Below are positions 1 through 7,098 of a stretch of DNA of 31,994 bases, piece after piece. Numbering within the stretch: position 1 is the first letter of the stretch; the number at the start of each line of letters is the position of its first letter. Position numbers and translations under genes: made by a program. Source of the stretch: JACDAN01 sp035711385 (GTDB taxonomy: Bacteria > Actinomycetota > Thermoleophilia > Gaiellales > Gaiellaceae); the NCBI GenBank assembly GCA_035711385.1, contig DASTCG010000144.1:1-31994 (forward strand). Direction: 5' to 3'. The notes under the pieces are model-generated. The model ran no database searches. It saw only the letters and a list, made by a program, of their open reading frames with translations, and was not told the DNA's origin.

Positions 1-354
1 CGGGAGATCTACGAGATCACGAGGCAGGCGCAGCAGGCAGGCCTCGACGCCGTGCGGGCCGGGACCACCGGCCGGGAGGCGGACGCCGCCGCCCGCACCG
101 TGATCGCGGACGCGGGCTACGGCGAGAACTTCGGCCACGGGCTCGGCCACGGTCTCGGGCTGCTCGTCCACGAGGCGCCCGTGCTCAGGCCCGAGTCGAC
201 GGACACGCTGGAGCCCGGCAACGTCGTCACGGTCGAGCCCGGCATCTACCTGAGCGGCGTCGCTGGCGTGCGGATCGAGGACCTGGTCGTCGTCACGGAG
301 GACGGGTGCGAGGTGCTGTCCGCGTTCCCCAAGGACCTGCTGACGGTTCGCTAG
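1..354 (+). CDS. pepP: Xaa-Pro aminopeptidase, C-terminal part (cut by window edge)
   Basis: Reading frame 1 is open from the first base, so this is the 3' end of a longer gene; 117 residues are visible. M24 metallopeptidases remove an N-terminal residue that precedes proline, using two metal ions in a pita-bread fold. The metal-site motifs are present in order: the His-rich stretch HGLGHGLGLLVHEAP, then VTVEPGIYL with a Glu ligand, then GVRIEDLVVVTEDG with the second Glu. The end is typical for the family. The gene lies directly upstream of efp, as yqhT does in Bacillus, which supports the prolidase/aminopeptidase P assignment. Its TAG stop forms the first three bases of the probable efp -10 box. 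Whether it is a dipeptidase or an aminopeptidase cannot be told from this fragment. Confidence 0.93.
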   Translation, partial: REIYEITRQAQQAGLDAVRAGTTGREADAAARTVIADAGYGENFGHGLGHGLGLLVHEAPVLRPESTDTLEPGNVVTVEPGIYLSGVAGVRIEDLVVVTEDGCEVLSAFPKDLLTVR

Positions 355-357
355 GCT
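352..357 (+). promoter_or_regulatory. -10 box of efp (leaderless geometry)
   Basis: TAGGCT, 6 bases before the GTG start of efp. The first three bases are also the stop codon of the preceding peptidase gene. There is no SD sequence in the 6-base gap. The inferred transcription start falls at or next to the GTG. Confidence 0.6.
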
Positions 358-363
358 CGGCGC

Positions 364-930
364 GTGGCCGAGGTCGTCAACACGAACCAGTTCAAGAACG
401 GGATGCACATCGAGCTCGAGGGCTCGGCGTGGCGCATCGTCGAGTTCCAGCACGTGAAGCCGGGCAAGGGGGGCGCCTTCGTCCGCACCAAGCTCAAGAA
501 CCTCGACTCGGGCGCCGTCGTCGACAAGACGTTCCGCGCCGGCGAGAAGTTCCCCCGCGTGATCACCGAGACGAAGAACGCCCAGTACCTCTACGACTCG
601 GGGGAAGAGGTCGTCTTCATGGACGAGCAGACGTTCGAGCAGATCAGCCTCTCGCGCGACTCGGTCGCCGACGCGCTCGACTTCCTGCAGCCCTCGAGCA
701 CCGTCCAGCTGATGACCGTCGACGGGCGGCCGTCGGGCGTCCAGCTGCCCGCGTCCGTCGAGCTCACCGTCGCGGAGACCGAGCCCGGTGTGCGCGGAGA
801 CACCGTCTCGAACGTGACGAAGCCCGCGAAGCTCGAGACGGGGGCGATCGTCCAGGTGCCGCTCTTCGTGAACCAGGGCGACCGGATCAAGGTCGACACA
901 CGCGAGCGCCGCTACATCAGCCGCGCCTGA
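364..930 (+). CDS. efp: Elongation factor P
   Basis: EF-P binds the ribosome beside the P-site tRNA and relieves stalling at consecutive prolines. The 188-residue product has the usual length and three-domain order: a KOW-like N-domain (about 1-65), a central OB domain (about 66-128) and a C-terminal OB domain ending QGDRIKVDTRERRYISRA. The loop that reaches the peptidyl-transferase centre reads PGKGG (residues 33-37), with Lys35 at the position modified in E. coli (Lys34). Many actinobacterial EF-Ps read PGKGP there, so this loop is slightly atypical. The GTG at 364 is chosen because protein similarity begins at MAEVVNTNQFKNG and a TAGGCT box ends 6 bases upstream. The gene converges on, and overlaps by 14 bases, the phosphotransferase pseudogene. 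A target with 29 prolines is encoded at 12291-12911. Confidence 0.97.
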   Translation: MAEVVNTNQFKNGMHIELEGSAWRIVEFQHVKPGKGGAFVRTKLKNLDSGAVVDKTFRAGEKFPRVITETKNAQYLYDSGEEVVFMDEQTFEQISLSRDSVADALDFLQPSSTVQLMTVDGRPSGVQLPASVELTVAETEPGVRGDTVSNVTKPAKLETGAIVQVPLFVNQGDRIKVDTRERRYISRA

Positions 931-1773
931 CAGCCGCGGTCGCCCGGTCGATGCGGCGACGCAGCTCGGCCCTGCCTCCTGCACTCGGCACTCGCTCGAT
1001 GACCGCGATCGTCCAGACGGCGAGGAAGAGCGACAGGAACGGCTCGACGCTGGCGGCCACCTCCCGGTCGTACCGCCCGTAGGCCGCGACCGCGCGGTTC
1101 GTGCCGGGTGCGTCGCGCCAGAGGAGGCAGGCGACGTCGTACTCGACCGGGCCCTCACATGCGTTCTCGAGATCCGTCCACAAGGGTCCTTCCTCGGTCC
1201 AGAGGACGTTGTTGAAGTGCGAATCGCCGTTAAGCGGCCGCCGCCCGCCGGGCGGCGGAGGCTCGAGGCGCTGCCACGCGCGCCTCAGCGCGGAGAGGTC
1301 GTCCGCGGAGGCGATCGTGGACGGTCGCAACAACCGAAGCAGGCGGTCGATCTCGTCGAGGCGGTCGAACGAGGGGAGCGGCTCCTCGTAGGCGGCGAGC
1401 GCCCGGTGGAGCGCTCGGAGCGACCGGCCGGCGGCCTCGGGATCGAAGCGCGCCGGATCGTGGTCGACGTGCTTCCAGAACGTGACGAGCAGCCCGCGGC
1501 GCTCGACCGGTTCCGGACCCACCTCCTCGCTCGGCGGCACGACCGGCGCGCCGGCGGCGGCGAGAAAGCCGGGGAGTCCAAGCTCCTGCTCGAACCACGC
1601 CAGCGGACGAAGGCGCGTGAACGTGAGCGGGACGCGGGCGACGACCGGGGCGGGGCGAGGTGGACGAGGACGTTCGTTGCATCGCGCAGGACCCGCGGAT
1701 CGTCCACCGGCAGACCACGATCCCCCGCCGCCTGCCTGACCGCGGCCAGAGCCTGCGCGGTCGAGACCGCCAT
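917..1773 (-). pseudogene. Aminoglycoside phosphotransferase-like gene, frameshifted
   Basis: This APH/choline-kinase-like gene is readable only in two frames. The N-terminal part starts at ATG 1773 (MAVSTAQALAAV) and runs to NVLVHLAP, a typical nucleotide-loop strand. Similarity then continues in another frame with VVARVPLTFTRLRPLAWFEQ and goes on to the end. Adding one base inside the C-rich run complementary to about 1646-1656 restores a single frame of about 285 residues reading LAPAPVVARVP, a normal APH length. The catalytic loop NGDSHFNNVLW keeps the Asp and Asn of the HxDxxxxN motif (His replaced by Asn), and DLENACEG supplies the metal-binding Asp. The substrate is unknown. The cause may be a true one-base deletion or a sequencing error in a C homopolymer. 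The 3' end overlaps efp by 14 bases, and the 5' end diverges from the DUF1361 gene with a 23-base gap. Confidence 0.8.
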
Positions 1774-1784
1774 GGAGTGGTTTC

Positions 1785-1790
1785 TACACT
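1785..1790 (+). promoter_or_regulatory. -10 box of DUF1361 gene (leaderless geometry)
   Basis: TACACT with a 6-base gap (ccctgc) to the ATG at 1797. The same box and gap precede recO at 30290. No SD fits between box and start. Confidence 0.5.
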
Positions 1791-1796
1791 CCCTGC

Positions 1797-2474
1797 ATGC
1801 TCCGGATGAGTGATCGCCGCGCGCTGGCACTTGCCGCGCTCGTGCTGGCGTCTGCGTTCTGCTACGCGACGCTGATCGCGCGCTGGGCGTACTCGAACCC
1901 GGGCGCCTACGACTTCCTCGCCTGGAACCTCTTCCTGGCCTGGATCCCGCTCGTCGCAGCCGTTCTCGTCTACGACCTGCAGCAACGCGGCGCCTCCGGC
2001 CGGCGGCTGCTGCCGGTTGCCGCCGTCTGGCTCCTGTTCCTGCCGAATGCGCCGTACATGCTCACCGACCTGATCCACCTCGGGTCGCGAAACGACGCCC
2101 CGCTCTGGTTCGACGTCGTGCTCTTCACGGCGTTCGCGTGGACCGGAGCGCTGCTCGGGTTCCTCTCGCTGTATCTGATGCAGGTCGTCGTCCGCCGGAT
2201 CGCCGGAGGCCCGATGAGCTGGCTGTTCGTCGGGGCGAGCCTCCTCGCCACGGGCTTCGGGATCTACCTCGGGCGGTCGCTTCGCTGGAACAGCTGGGAT
2301 TTCGTCACGCGGCCCGACGCGCTTCTGGCCGACGTCTGGGCCCGGGTGTCCGACCCGCTCGCGTACCCGCGCAGCTTCGGGATGACCGTCGCGCTGACGG
2401 CGCTGCTCTCCGTCATCTACCTCGTGCTCTACGCGTTCGCGCAGCTGCCCGCCGCCGAGCGGGCCTCCCGTTAG
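1797..2474 (+). CDS. DUF1361 family integral membrane protein
   Basis: The 225-residue protein matches the DUF1361 pattern as I know it: LAWNLFLAWIPL near residue 40, FLPNAPYMLTDLIHL near 80, and GIYLGRSLRWNSWD near 160. Hydrophobic segments suggest six membrane helices, at about 8-28, 40-60, 72-90, 106-128, 141-160 and 196-216. The biochemical role of the family is not known. The ATG at 1797 is preferred over the ATG at 1806 because a TACACT box ends 6 bases before it, although the second start would remove only three residues. The gene diverges from the phosphotransferase pseudogene. Its TAG stop lies inside the -10 box of the next gene, so the downstream carboxylase genes probably have their own promoter. 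Confidence 0.88.
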   Translation: MLRMSDRRALALAALVLASAFCYATLIARWAYSNPGAYDFLAWNLFLAWIPLVAAVLVYDLQQRGASGRRLLPVAAVWLLFLPNAPYMLTDLIHLGSRNDAPLWFDVVLFTAFAWTGALLGFLSLYLMQVVVRRIAGGPMSWLFVGASLLATGFGIYLGRSLRWNSWDFVTRPDALLADVWARVSDPLAYPRSFGMTVALTALLSVIYLVLYAFAQLPAAERASR

Positions 2475-2477
2475 GCT
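2472..2477 (+). promoter_or_regulatory. -10 box of the accB-like/accC operon
   Basis: TAGGCT, 8 bases before GTG 2486. It includes the TAG stop of the preceding gene. It supports GTG 2486 as the start even though the frame is open far upstream. Confidence 0.55.
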
Positions 2478-2485
2478 CCGGGCCG

Positions 2486-4303
2486 GTGCCCGCCCTCGTC
2501 GACACGACGGTCCGGCTCGTGAGCCAGGAGCCGCTCGCCGGCCGACTCCCGACCTCGGCGATCCTCGACCTCGCGGAGACGCTCGACGGCGCGGGCTTCG
2601 CGGCTCTCGAAGTGTCCGGCGGCGGGGTGTTCGACAGCGCTGTTCGCCGGGGCGTCGAGAGCCCCTGGGAGCGGATCCGGGCGATCAGGGCGCGAACGGA
2701 GACGCCGCTCGGGATGGCGCTCCGCGGGCGCTTCCTCGTCGGCTCCCGACCGGTCGGCGGTGACTTCGTGCGGCGCTTCGTCCGGACGGCCGCGGAAAAC
2801 GGGATCGAGGTCTTCCGGCTCCACGACCCGCTGAACGACGTGTCGAACCTCCGCGAGGCGGGCGAGGCGATCACCGCCGCAGGCGGCGAGTTCGACGCCG
2901 GCCTCATCTATAGCCCGGGCCCGACCGGCGAGACCGACGCGCTCGTCGAGCAGGCGAAGAAGCTTCCCGAGCTGGGCGCTGCGCGAATCCTTCTCCACGA
3001 TCCGTCCGGCTCTCTCGAGCCCCACCGGTCCGGCGAGCTCGTGTCGGCGATCGGCGAGGCGAGCGGGCTCCCGATCGGGATCTACTGCCAGGGCTCGGCG
3101 GGGAACGCGCTCGCCGCCGCGCTCGAAGCGGCGCGGGCCGGGGCCGACCGCATCGCCTGCGCGGTCTACGCAGTTGCGCTCGTGATCCATCGGGTCGCGG
3201 GCGAAGGGCTCGCGGACGCTCTCGACGGGCTCGGCCTCGAGACGGGCGTCGACACCGAGCGGCTCTGGCACGCCTCCGACGTGATCGACCAGCACATCGG
3301 CGACGAGCCCGTGACGCCGCTCGCGCCGCGGGTCGCGGTGCGGGCCGCCCAGCACAACCTGCCGGCCGGGCTCGTGGCCGCGCTGGACGGGCACCTTCGG
3401 GCCCAGGGCACCGGGGACCGGCTGGACGAGGTGCTGGAGGAGCTCGAACGGATTCGCGGGGAGGCCGGGTGGCCCCCGCTCGCCGCGCCGATCGGGCAGA
3501 TCCTGGGCTCGCAGGCCCTCATTCACGTGCTCTCGGCGAGTCGCTACGGCATCGTCGTGGACGGGCTGCGGGGGCTCTTCGAGGGCGACTTCGGGACGCC
3601 GCCGAGTGATTTCGACGCCGCCGCCGCCCGGGCGATCGAGCTGCGAGGCGACGGCGAGCGACGTTCCGCGCACGCGGCCGCCGACCTCGAGGACATCCGG
3701 GTAGACGCAGAGGGCCTGGCCACGAGCGAGGAGGAGCTCCTCCTGCTCGCCCTCTTCGGAGAGGAGGCCGAGCCGCTGCTGGGTGCGATCCGGGGGCGGG
3801 CGAGCGGCGAGGAGCTGCTCGTCGGCGGAAGCGTCGACCAGGGACGGGCCGAGCGGATCCGCGAGATCGTCCGCATCGTCCAGGAGAGCGGCGTCGCGGA
3901 GATCGCGATCGAGGAGGGCGGGATGCGCGTCTCTGTTCGGCGGCGCGAGGAGGCAGAGCCCTCCGCTGCCCTGCCGGTACCGTCCGCCCCGAGCGAGCAG
4001 GACGTCGCTCCGTCGGCGATCGAGCCGGCGACCGACGGCCTCGTGAGCGTCGAGGCGCCGATGGTCGGGACTTTCTACCGCGCGCCCTCGCCCGGCGCCC
4101 CGCCGTTCGTCGAGGAGGGCGCCCCGGTCGCGGCGGGTCAGACGCTCTGCATCCTCGAGGCGATGAAGCTCATGAACGAGATCAAGGCGGAGGTCGACGG
4201 CATCGTGCGGAGGATCCACGTGGAGAACGGCCAGCCGGTGGAGTACGGCCAGGTCCTGTTCGAGATCGAGCTGGCGTTGGGCCGGCCGCTCGATGCGGTT
4301 TAG
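2486..4303 (+). CDS. accB: Biotin carboxyl carrier protein fused to a degenerate carboxyltransferase domain
   Basis: The product has 605 residues. Residues 1 to about 250 resemble the HMGL-like carboxyltransferase barrel of pyruvate carboxylase and oxaloacetate decarboxylase (DTTVRLVSQE, AAENGIEVFRLHDPLND, GAARILLHDPSGSL). Residues about 255-400 resemble the following PYC/OADA domain (GWPPLAAPIGQILGSQALIHVL). The last 150 or so residues are a complete AccB: a helical lead, an Ala/Pro linker and a biotinyl domain with the AccB-type thumb (MVGTFYRAPSPGA) and biotinyl Lys561 in EAMKLMNE. The metal ligands of the barrel are replaced: Asp by Leu11, carbamylated Lys by His171, and the HxH pair by Tyr200 and Gln202. 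The carrier should therefore be biotinylated while the barrel should be inactive. The last 11 bases overlap accC, so the likely role is in acetyl/acyl-CoA carboxylase. The gene symbol refers to the C-terminal part only. Confidence 0.88.
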   Translation: MPALVDTTVRLVSQEPLAGRLPTSAILDLAETLDGAGFAALEVSGGGVFDSAVRRGVESPWERIRAIRARTETPLGMALRGRFLVGSRPVGGDFVRRFVRTAAENGIEVFRLHDPLNDVSNLREAGEAITAAGGEFDAGLIYSPGPTGETDALVEQAKKLPELGAARILLHDPSGSLEPHRSGELVSAIGEASGLPIGIYCQGSAGNALAAALEAARAGADRIACAVYAVALVIHRVAGEGLADALDGLGLETGVDTERLWHASDVIDQHIGDEPVTPLAPRVAVRAAQHNLPAGLVAALDGHLRAQGTGDRLDEVLEELERIRGEAGWPPLAAPIGQILGSQALIHVLSASRYGIVVDGLRGLFEGDFGTPPSDFDAAAARAIELRGDGERRSAHAAADLEDIRVDAEGLATSEEELLLLALFGEEAEPLLGAIRGRASGEELLVGGSVDQGRAERIREIVRIVQESGVAEIAIEEGGMRVSVRRREEAEPSAALPVPSAPSEQDVAPSAIEPATDGLVSVEAPMVGTFYRAPSPGAPPFVEEGAPVAAGQTLCILEAMKLMNEIKAEVDGIVRRIHVENGQPVEYGQVLFEIELALGRPLDAV

Positions 4304-5669
4304 GAAGGTTCTCGTCGCGAACCGCGGCGAGGTCGCGGTCCGCGTGATTCGCGCTCTCCACGAGCTCGACATCGAGGCGGTCGCGGTCTACTCGCACGCG
4401 GACGAGGGCTCCATGCACGTGCGGATGGCCGATCGCGCGATCCGGATCGGCCCGGCCGCCGCCGCGGAGAGCTACCTGAGGATCCCGTCCGTCATCGCGG
4501 CGGCGACGACCACGGGATGCGAGGCGGTCCATCCCGGCTGGGGCTTCCTCGCCGAGAACCCGGCGTTCGCGGAGGCGTGTGCCGACAACGACCTCGTCTT
4601 CATCGGCCCGTCGGCGGAGGTCATGGCGAAGATGGGCAACAAGGCGTCGGCGCGAGACGAGATGGCCGCCGCCGGTGTGCCGCTCGTCCCCGGCACTCCG
4701 CCGGTCTCCTCCGCCGAGGCCCGGGACGCCGCGGGGGAGCTGGGGTACCCCGTGCTCGTGAAGGCTGCCGCCGGCGGAGGCGGGAAGGGGATGCGGCTCG
4801 TCTCGTCGGACGACGAGATCGAGTCGGCCTACGCGACCGCGGCGGCGGAGGCCGATGCGGCGTTCGGCGACGGCAGCCTCTACCTCGAGAAGGCGATCGT
4901 CCCGGCACGCCATGTCGAGATCCAGGTGCTCGCCGACTCCGAGGGCGGCGTTCTCACGCTCGGTGAGCGAGAGTGCTCCATCCAGCGCCGGCACCAGAAG
5001 CTGATCGAGGAGTCGCCCTCCCCGGCGCTCAAGCCCGGCACGAGGGAGGAGATGGAGGCGACCGCCGAGCACGCGGTCCGGGCGATCGGCTACACGAACG
5101 CCGGCACGTTCGAGTTCCTCGTCGGGCCCGACGGCTCGTTCCACTTCATCGAGCTCAACGCCCGGCTCCAGGTCGAGCATCCGGTCACGGAGATGGTCAC
5201 CGGCATCGACCTCGTCCACGAGCAGCTTCGCGTGGCCGCCGGCGACGCGCTGCAGCACACCGGCCGTGCGGAGCGACGCGGGCATGCGATCGAGGTCCGC
5301 GTGAACGCCGAGGACCCCGAGCGCGGGTTCATGCCGATGCCGGGCCGCCTCGAGCGGTTCAGGCCGCCGCTGGGGCCCGGCGTTCGCGTCGACACCTTCG
5401 TCGAGGACGGCGCGGTCGTCCCGCCTCACTACGACTCCCTGCTGGCGAAGGTGATCGCCTGGGGGCCAGACCGCGACCTCGCGCTCGCGCGCTCCCTCCG
5501 GGCGCTCAACGAGTTCGAGATCACCGGTCTTCCGACCACGGTCGGCGTTGCCGCCGGCGTCATCCGCAGCGAGGGCTTCGCCCGCGGCGACTACTCGACG
5601 AGCTACCTCGCCGAGCACCCGCCCCTCGAGCCGAGTAACACTCTGTTCCTTGAGTCGGAGACGACGTGA
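4293..5669 (+). CDS. accC: Biotin carboxylase subunit of acetyl/acyl-CoA carboxylase
   Basis: Biotin carboxylase uses ATP and bicarbonate to carboxylate the biotin on the carrier protein, the first step of malonyl-CoA synthesis. The 458 residues cover the whole family length: preATP-grasp domain with VLVANRGEVAVRVIRA, ATP-grasp with Gly-rich loop AGGGGKGM (160-167), the metal and catalytic segment ELNARLQVEHPVTE (287-300), and the C-terminal domain with AIEVRVNAEDP. In most homologues the catalytic segment reads MNTRIQVEHPVTE, so the substitutions are conservative. ATG 4293 overlaps the carrier gene by 11 bases, indicating translational coupling. The tail PSNTLFLESETT is encoded by a segment whose first 13 bases recur in the gap before nusB. 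Confidence 0.96.
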   Translation: MRFRKVLVANRGEVAVRVIRALHELDIEAVAVYSHADEGSMHVRMADRAIRIGPAAAAESYLRIPSVIAAATTTGCEAVHPGWGFLAENPAFAEACADNDLVFIGPSAEVMAKMGNKASARDEMAAAGVPLVPGTPPVSSAEARDAAGELGYPVLVKAAAGGGGKGMRLVSSDDEIESAYATAAAEADAAFGDGSLYLEKAIVPARHVEIQVLADSEGGVLTLGERECSIQRRHQKLIEESPSPALKPGTREEMEATAEHAVRAIGYTNAGTFEFLVGPDGSFHFIELNARLQVEHPVTEMVTGIDLVHEQLRVAAGDALQHTGRAERRGHAIEVRVNAEDPERGFMPMPGRLERFRPPLGPGVRVDTFVEDGAVVPPHYDSLLAKVIAWGPDRDLALARSLRALNEFEITGLPTTVGVAAGVIRSEGFARGDYSTSYLAEHPPLEPSNTLFLESETT

Positions 5670-5707
5670 GCTCGAGCCCAGGAGCCGGATCGCGCCCCCA
5701 ACGGAGG

Positions 5708-5730
5708 CCGAGTAACACTGTGGTACTCGG
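5708..5730. promoter_or_regulatory. 23-bp palindrome between accC and nusB (candidate operator)
   Basis: The outer arms CCGAGTA (5708-5714) and TACTCGG (5724-5730) are perfect inverted copies. Inside them CAC (5716-5718) and GTG (5720-5722) also pair, leaving only the 5715/5723 pair and the centre base unmatched. The left half, GCCGAGTAACACT, is repeated exactly at 5630-5642 inside the accC 3' end. The palindrome ends 12 bases before the nusB start, a plausible site for a dimeric repressor. No regulator is identified. Confidence 0.45.
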
Positions 5731-5742
5731 ATCGGGACGCCC

Positions 5743-6123
5743 GTGACCCAGAGCCGACGGGCATCGCGCCGCGCGGCGCTCTTCATGCTCTTCCAGTGGG
5801 ACGTGACCGGCAAGGACCTGGGCTCGACGTACGAGGGGGAGGTGGACGACTTCGCCTGGCAGACCGCGACGGCGGTCGCGGAGAACGCCGAGCAGCTCGA
5901 CCGCCGGATCGACGAGGCCACGGAGGGCTGGCCCGCCGGCCGGCTGGGGGCGCTCGAGCGGAACGTCCTCCGCCTCGCGATCTACGAGCTCGAGCAGGGC
6001 GAGGTGCCGCCGGAGGTCGCGATCGACGAGGCTGTCCGATTCGCGAAGCGCTATTCGTCGGACGAGGCGGGCAAGCTCGTAAACGGGATCCTCGGGAGGA
6101 TCGTTCGAGAGGGAGTCGCTTGA
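5743..6123 (+). CDS. nusB: Transcription antitermination factor NusB
   Basis: NusB pairs with NusE (S10), binds boxA RNA and helps antitermination of rRNA operons. The 126-residue protein is a normal-length, all-helical NusB. It begins SRRASRRAALFMLFQWDVTG, with the basic Arg-rich N-terminal helix and the F(M/Q)xLFQ signature. It ends with the family signature EVPPEVAIDEAVRFAKRYSSDEAGKLVNGILGRI. GTG 5743 is the first start compatible with that N-terminus; no clear SD is visible, and the palindrome ending at 5730 lies just upstream. nusB follows accC in Bacillus as well, without the intervening genes seen there. Its stop overlaps the next gene as TTGA. Confidence 0.95.
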   Translation: MTQSRRASRRAALFMLFQWDVTGKDLGSTYEGEVDDFAWQTATAVAENAEQLDRRIDEATEGWPAGRLGALERNVLRLAIYELEQGEVPPEVAIDEAVRFAKRYSSDEAGKLVNGILGRIVREGVA

Positions 6124-6326
6124 GCGAGCCCGAGCACCCGACGCCGGAGGAGAGCCTGAGCCGCGCCGAGCAGCTCCTCGAACGCCTGGAGGAGGCTCGC
6201 GGGCGGCTCGAGGCGGCGACCGATCCCGACCAGGCGATCGAGATCCTCAGCGAGCTCTCGGAGATCGCGAAAGACGTCGAGGCCGAGATCGCCCGCGCGA
6301 AGCGGGCCACCGATGCGGAGCCCTGA
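6120..6326 (+). CDS. Small helical protein, possibly a divergent exonuclease VII small subunit
   Basis: The frame encodes 68 residues from TTG 6120, overlapping the nusB TGA stop as TTGA, and runs 14 bases into ispA. The product is almost entirely helical and charged. The part RLEAATDPDQAIEILSELSE, followed by AEIARAKR, lines up without gaps with the XseB pattern (RLE, then LPLEEAL, then AKLxxAExR). Its place between nusB and ispA is also where xseB sits in Bacillus. However, the first XseB helix with ELExIV is not recognisable, and no xseA, the catalytic partner, is nearby. It may instead be an unrelated coiled-coil protein. High GC3 and tight packing support a real gene; the function is a weak inference. 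Confidence 0.65.
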   Translation: MSEPEHPTPEESLSRAEQLLERLEEARGRLEAATDPDQAIEILSELSEIAKDVEAEIARAKRATDAEP

Positions 6327-7098
6327 CGAGCTTCGGGCGCTCGTCGAGGAGCATCTCGAGGCGCTGGAGCTCTCTCCGGCGCTCGGGTCTCTCGCGGACG
6401 TCGTCCGCTATGCGCTCGACGGCGGCGGCAAGCGGATCAGGCCGGTGCTCTGCCTGGCGACGGCCGAGGCCGCCGGCGGGCGGGCGGATGACGCGCTCGA
6501 CGCGGCCTCGGCGATCGAGCTGATCCATTCCTTCTCGCTCGTCCACGACGACCTGCCGGCGCTTGACGACGACGACGAGCGGCGCGGCCGGCCGACGGTC
6601 CACGTGCGCTTCGGCGAGGCACAGGCGATCCTCGCGGGCGATGCGCTGCTCACCGAGGCGTCGCTGCTCGTGAACCGCTACCCCCAGCCGGAGCTGCGGC
6701 TGGAGATCCTCCAGGCCACCTCCGACATGATCGGCGGCCAGCAGCTCGACCTGGGCGGCGACGCGGCCGATCGCATGGCCCTGAACCGGCTCAAGACCGG
6801 CCGGCTCTTCGAGGCATCGGTCGGCTGCGGCCTCTGGGTGGCCGGGCTCACGCCCTTGTCGGAAGGGATCGAGGTCTGGCGGGCCTTCGCCTCCGATTAC
6901 GGGCTGCTCTACCAGGTCGTCGACGATCTCCTCGACGGCGACGGACTGGTCCTCGAGCGAGGACGGGACGCCACGATGGAGCTCGCCGCGCGAACCGAGG
7001 CTCGCGCGAGCGAGAGCCTGAGCGCGATCGACGCGGACACGTCCGTGCTGGGCGAGCTCCTCGGCGAGCTGGCCGCCCGAACCGAGGCGCGACGGTGA
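6313..7098 (+). CDS. ispA: Polyprenyl (farnesyl/geranylgeranyl-type) diphosphate synthase
   Basis: Trans-prenyltransferases condense isopentenyl diphosphate with an allylic diphosphate. The 261-residue protein shows the early motif GGGKRIRP (38-44), the first Asp-rich motif HDDLPALDDDDERRGRPT (Asp79, Asp80, Asp85), MIGGQQLDL (139-147), KTGRLFEASV (161-170) and the second Asp-rich motif YQVVDDLLD (Asp204, Asp205, Asp208). Chain length cannot be predicted confidently. After the second motif the usual G-K-x-TYP segment, whose Lys helps bind diphosphate, is missing, and the protein is about 30 residues shorter than E. coli IspA (299). ATG 6313 overlaps the upstream gene by 14 bases, and the stop overlaps tlyA as GTGA. 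In Bacillus dxs lies between these two genes; here it is absent. Confidence 0.92.
   Translation: MRSPDELRALVEEHLEALELSPALGSLADVVRYALDGGGKRIRPVLCLATAEAAGGRADDALDAASAIELIHSFSLVHDDLPALDDDDERRGRPTVHVRFGEAQAILAGDALLTEASLLVNRYPQPELRLEILQATSDMIGGQQLDLGGDAADRMALNRLKTGRLFEASVGCGLWVAGLTPLSEGIEVWRAFASDYGLLYQVVDDLLDGDGLVLERGRDATMELAARTEARASESLSAIDADTSVLGELLGELAARTEARR

Noticed and set aside
340..356. 17-base identity between the ends of the peptidase gene and the second transpeptidase gene (26472-26488)
   Set aside because: Both encode LTVR followed by a stop in GC-rich DNA; isolated, not part of a longer repeat or inverted pair, so not evidence of a mobile element.
2471..4372. Long minus-strand open frames opposite the carrier-protein, accC and polymerase genes (for example 2471-4372, 4182-5921, 21321-23570)
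   Set aside because: They are full of Arg, Gly, Asp and His runs with no motifs and lie exactly opposite well-conserved genes. High GC3 removes stop codons on the opposite strand, so they are shadows.
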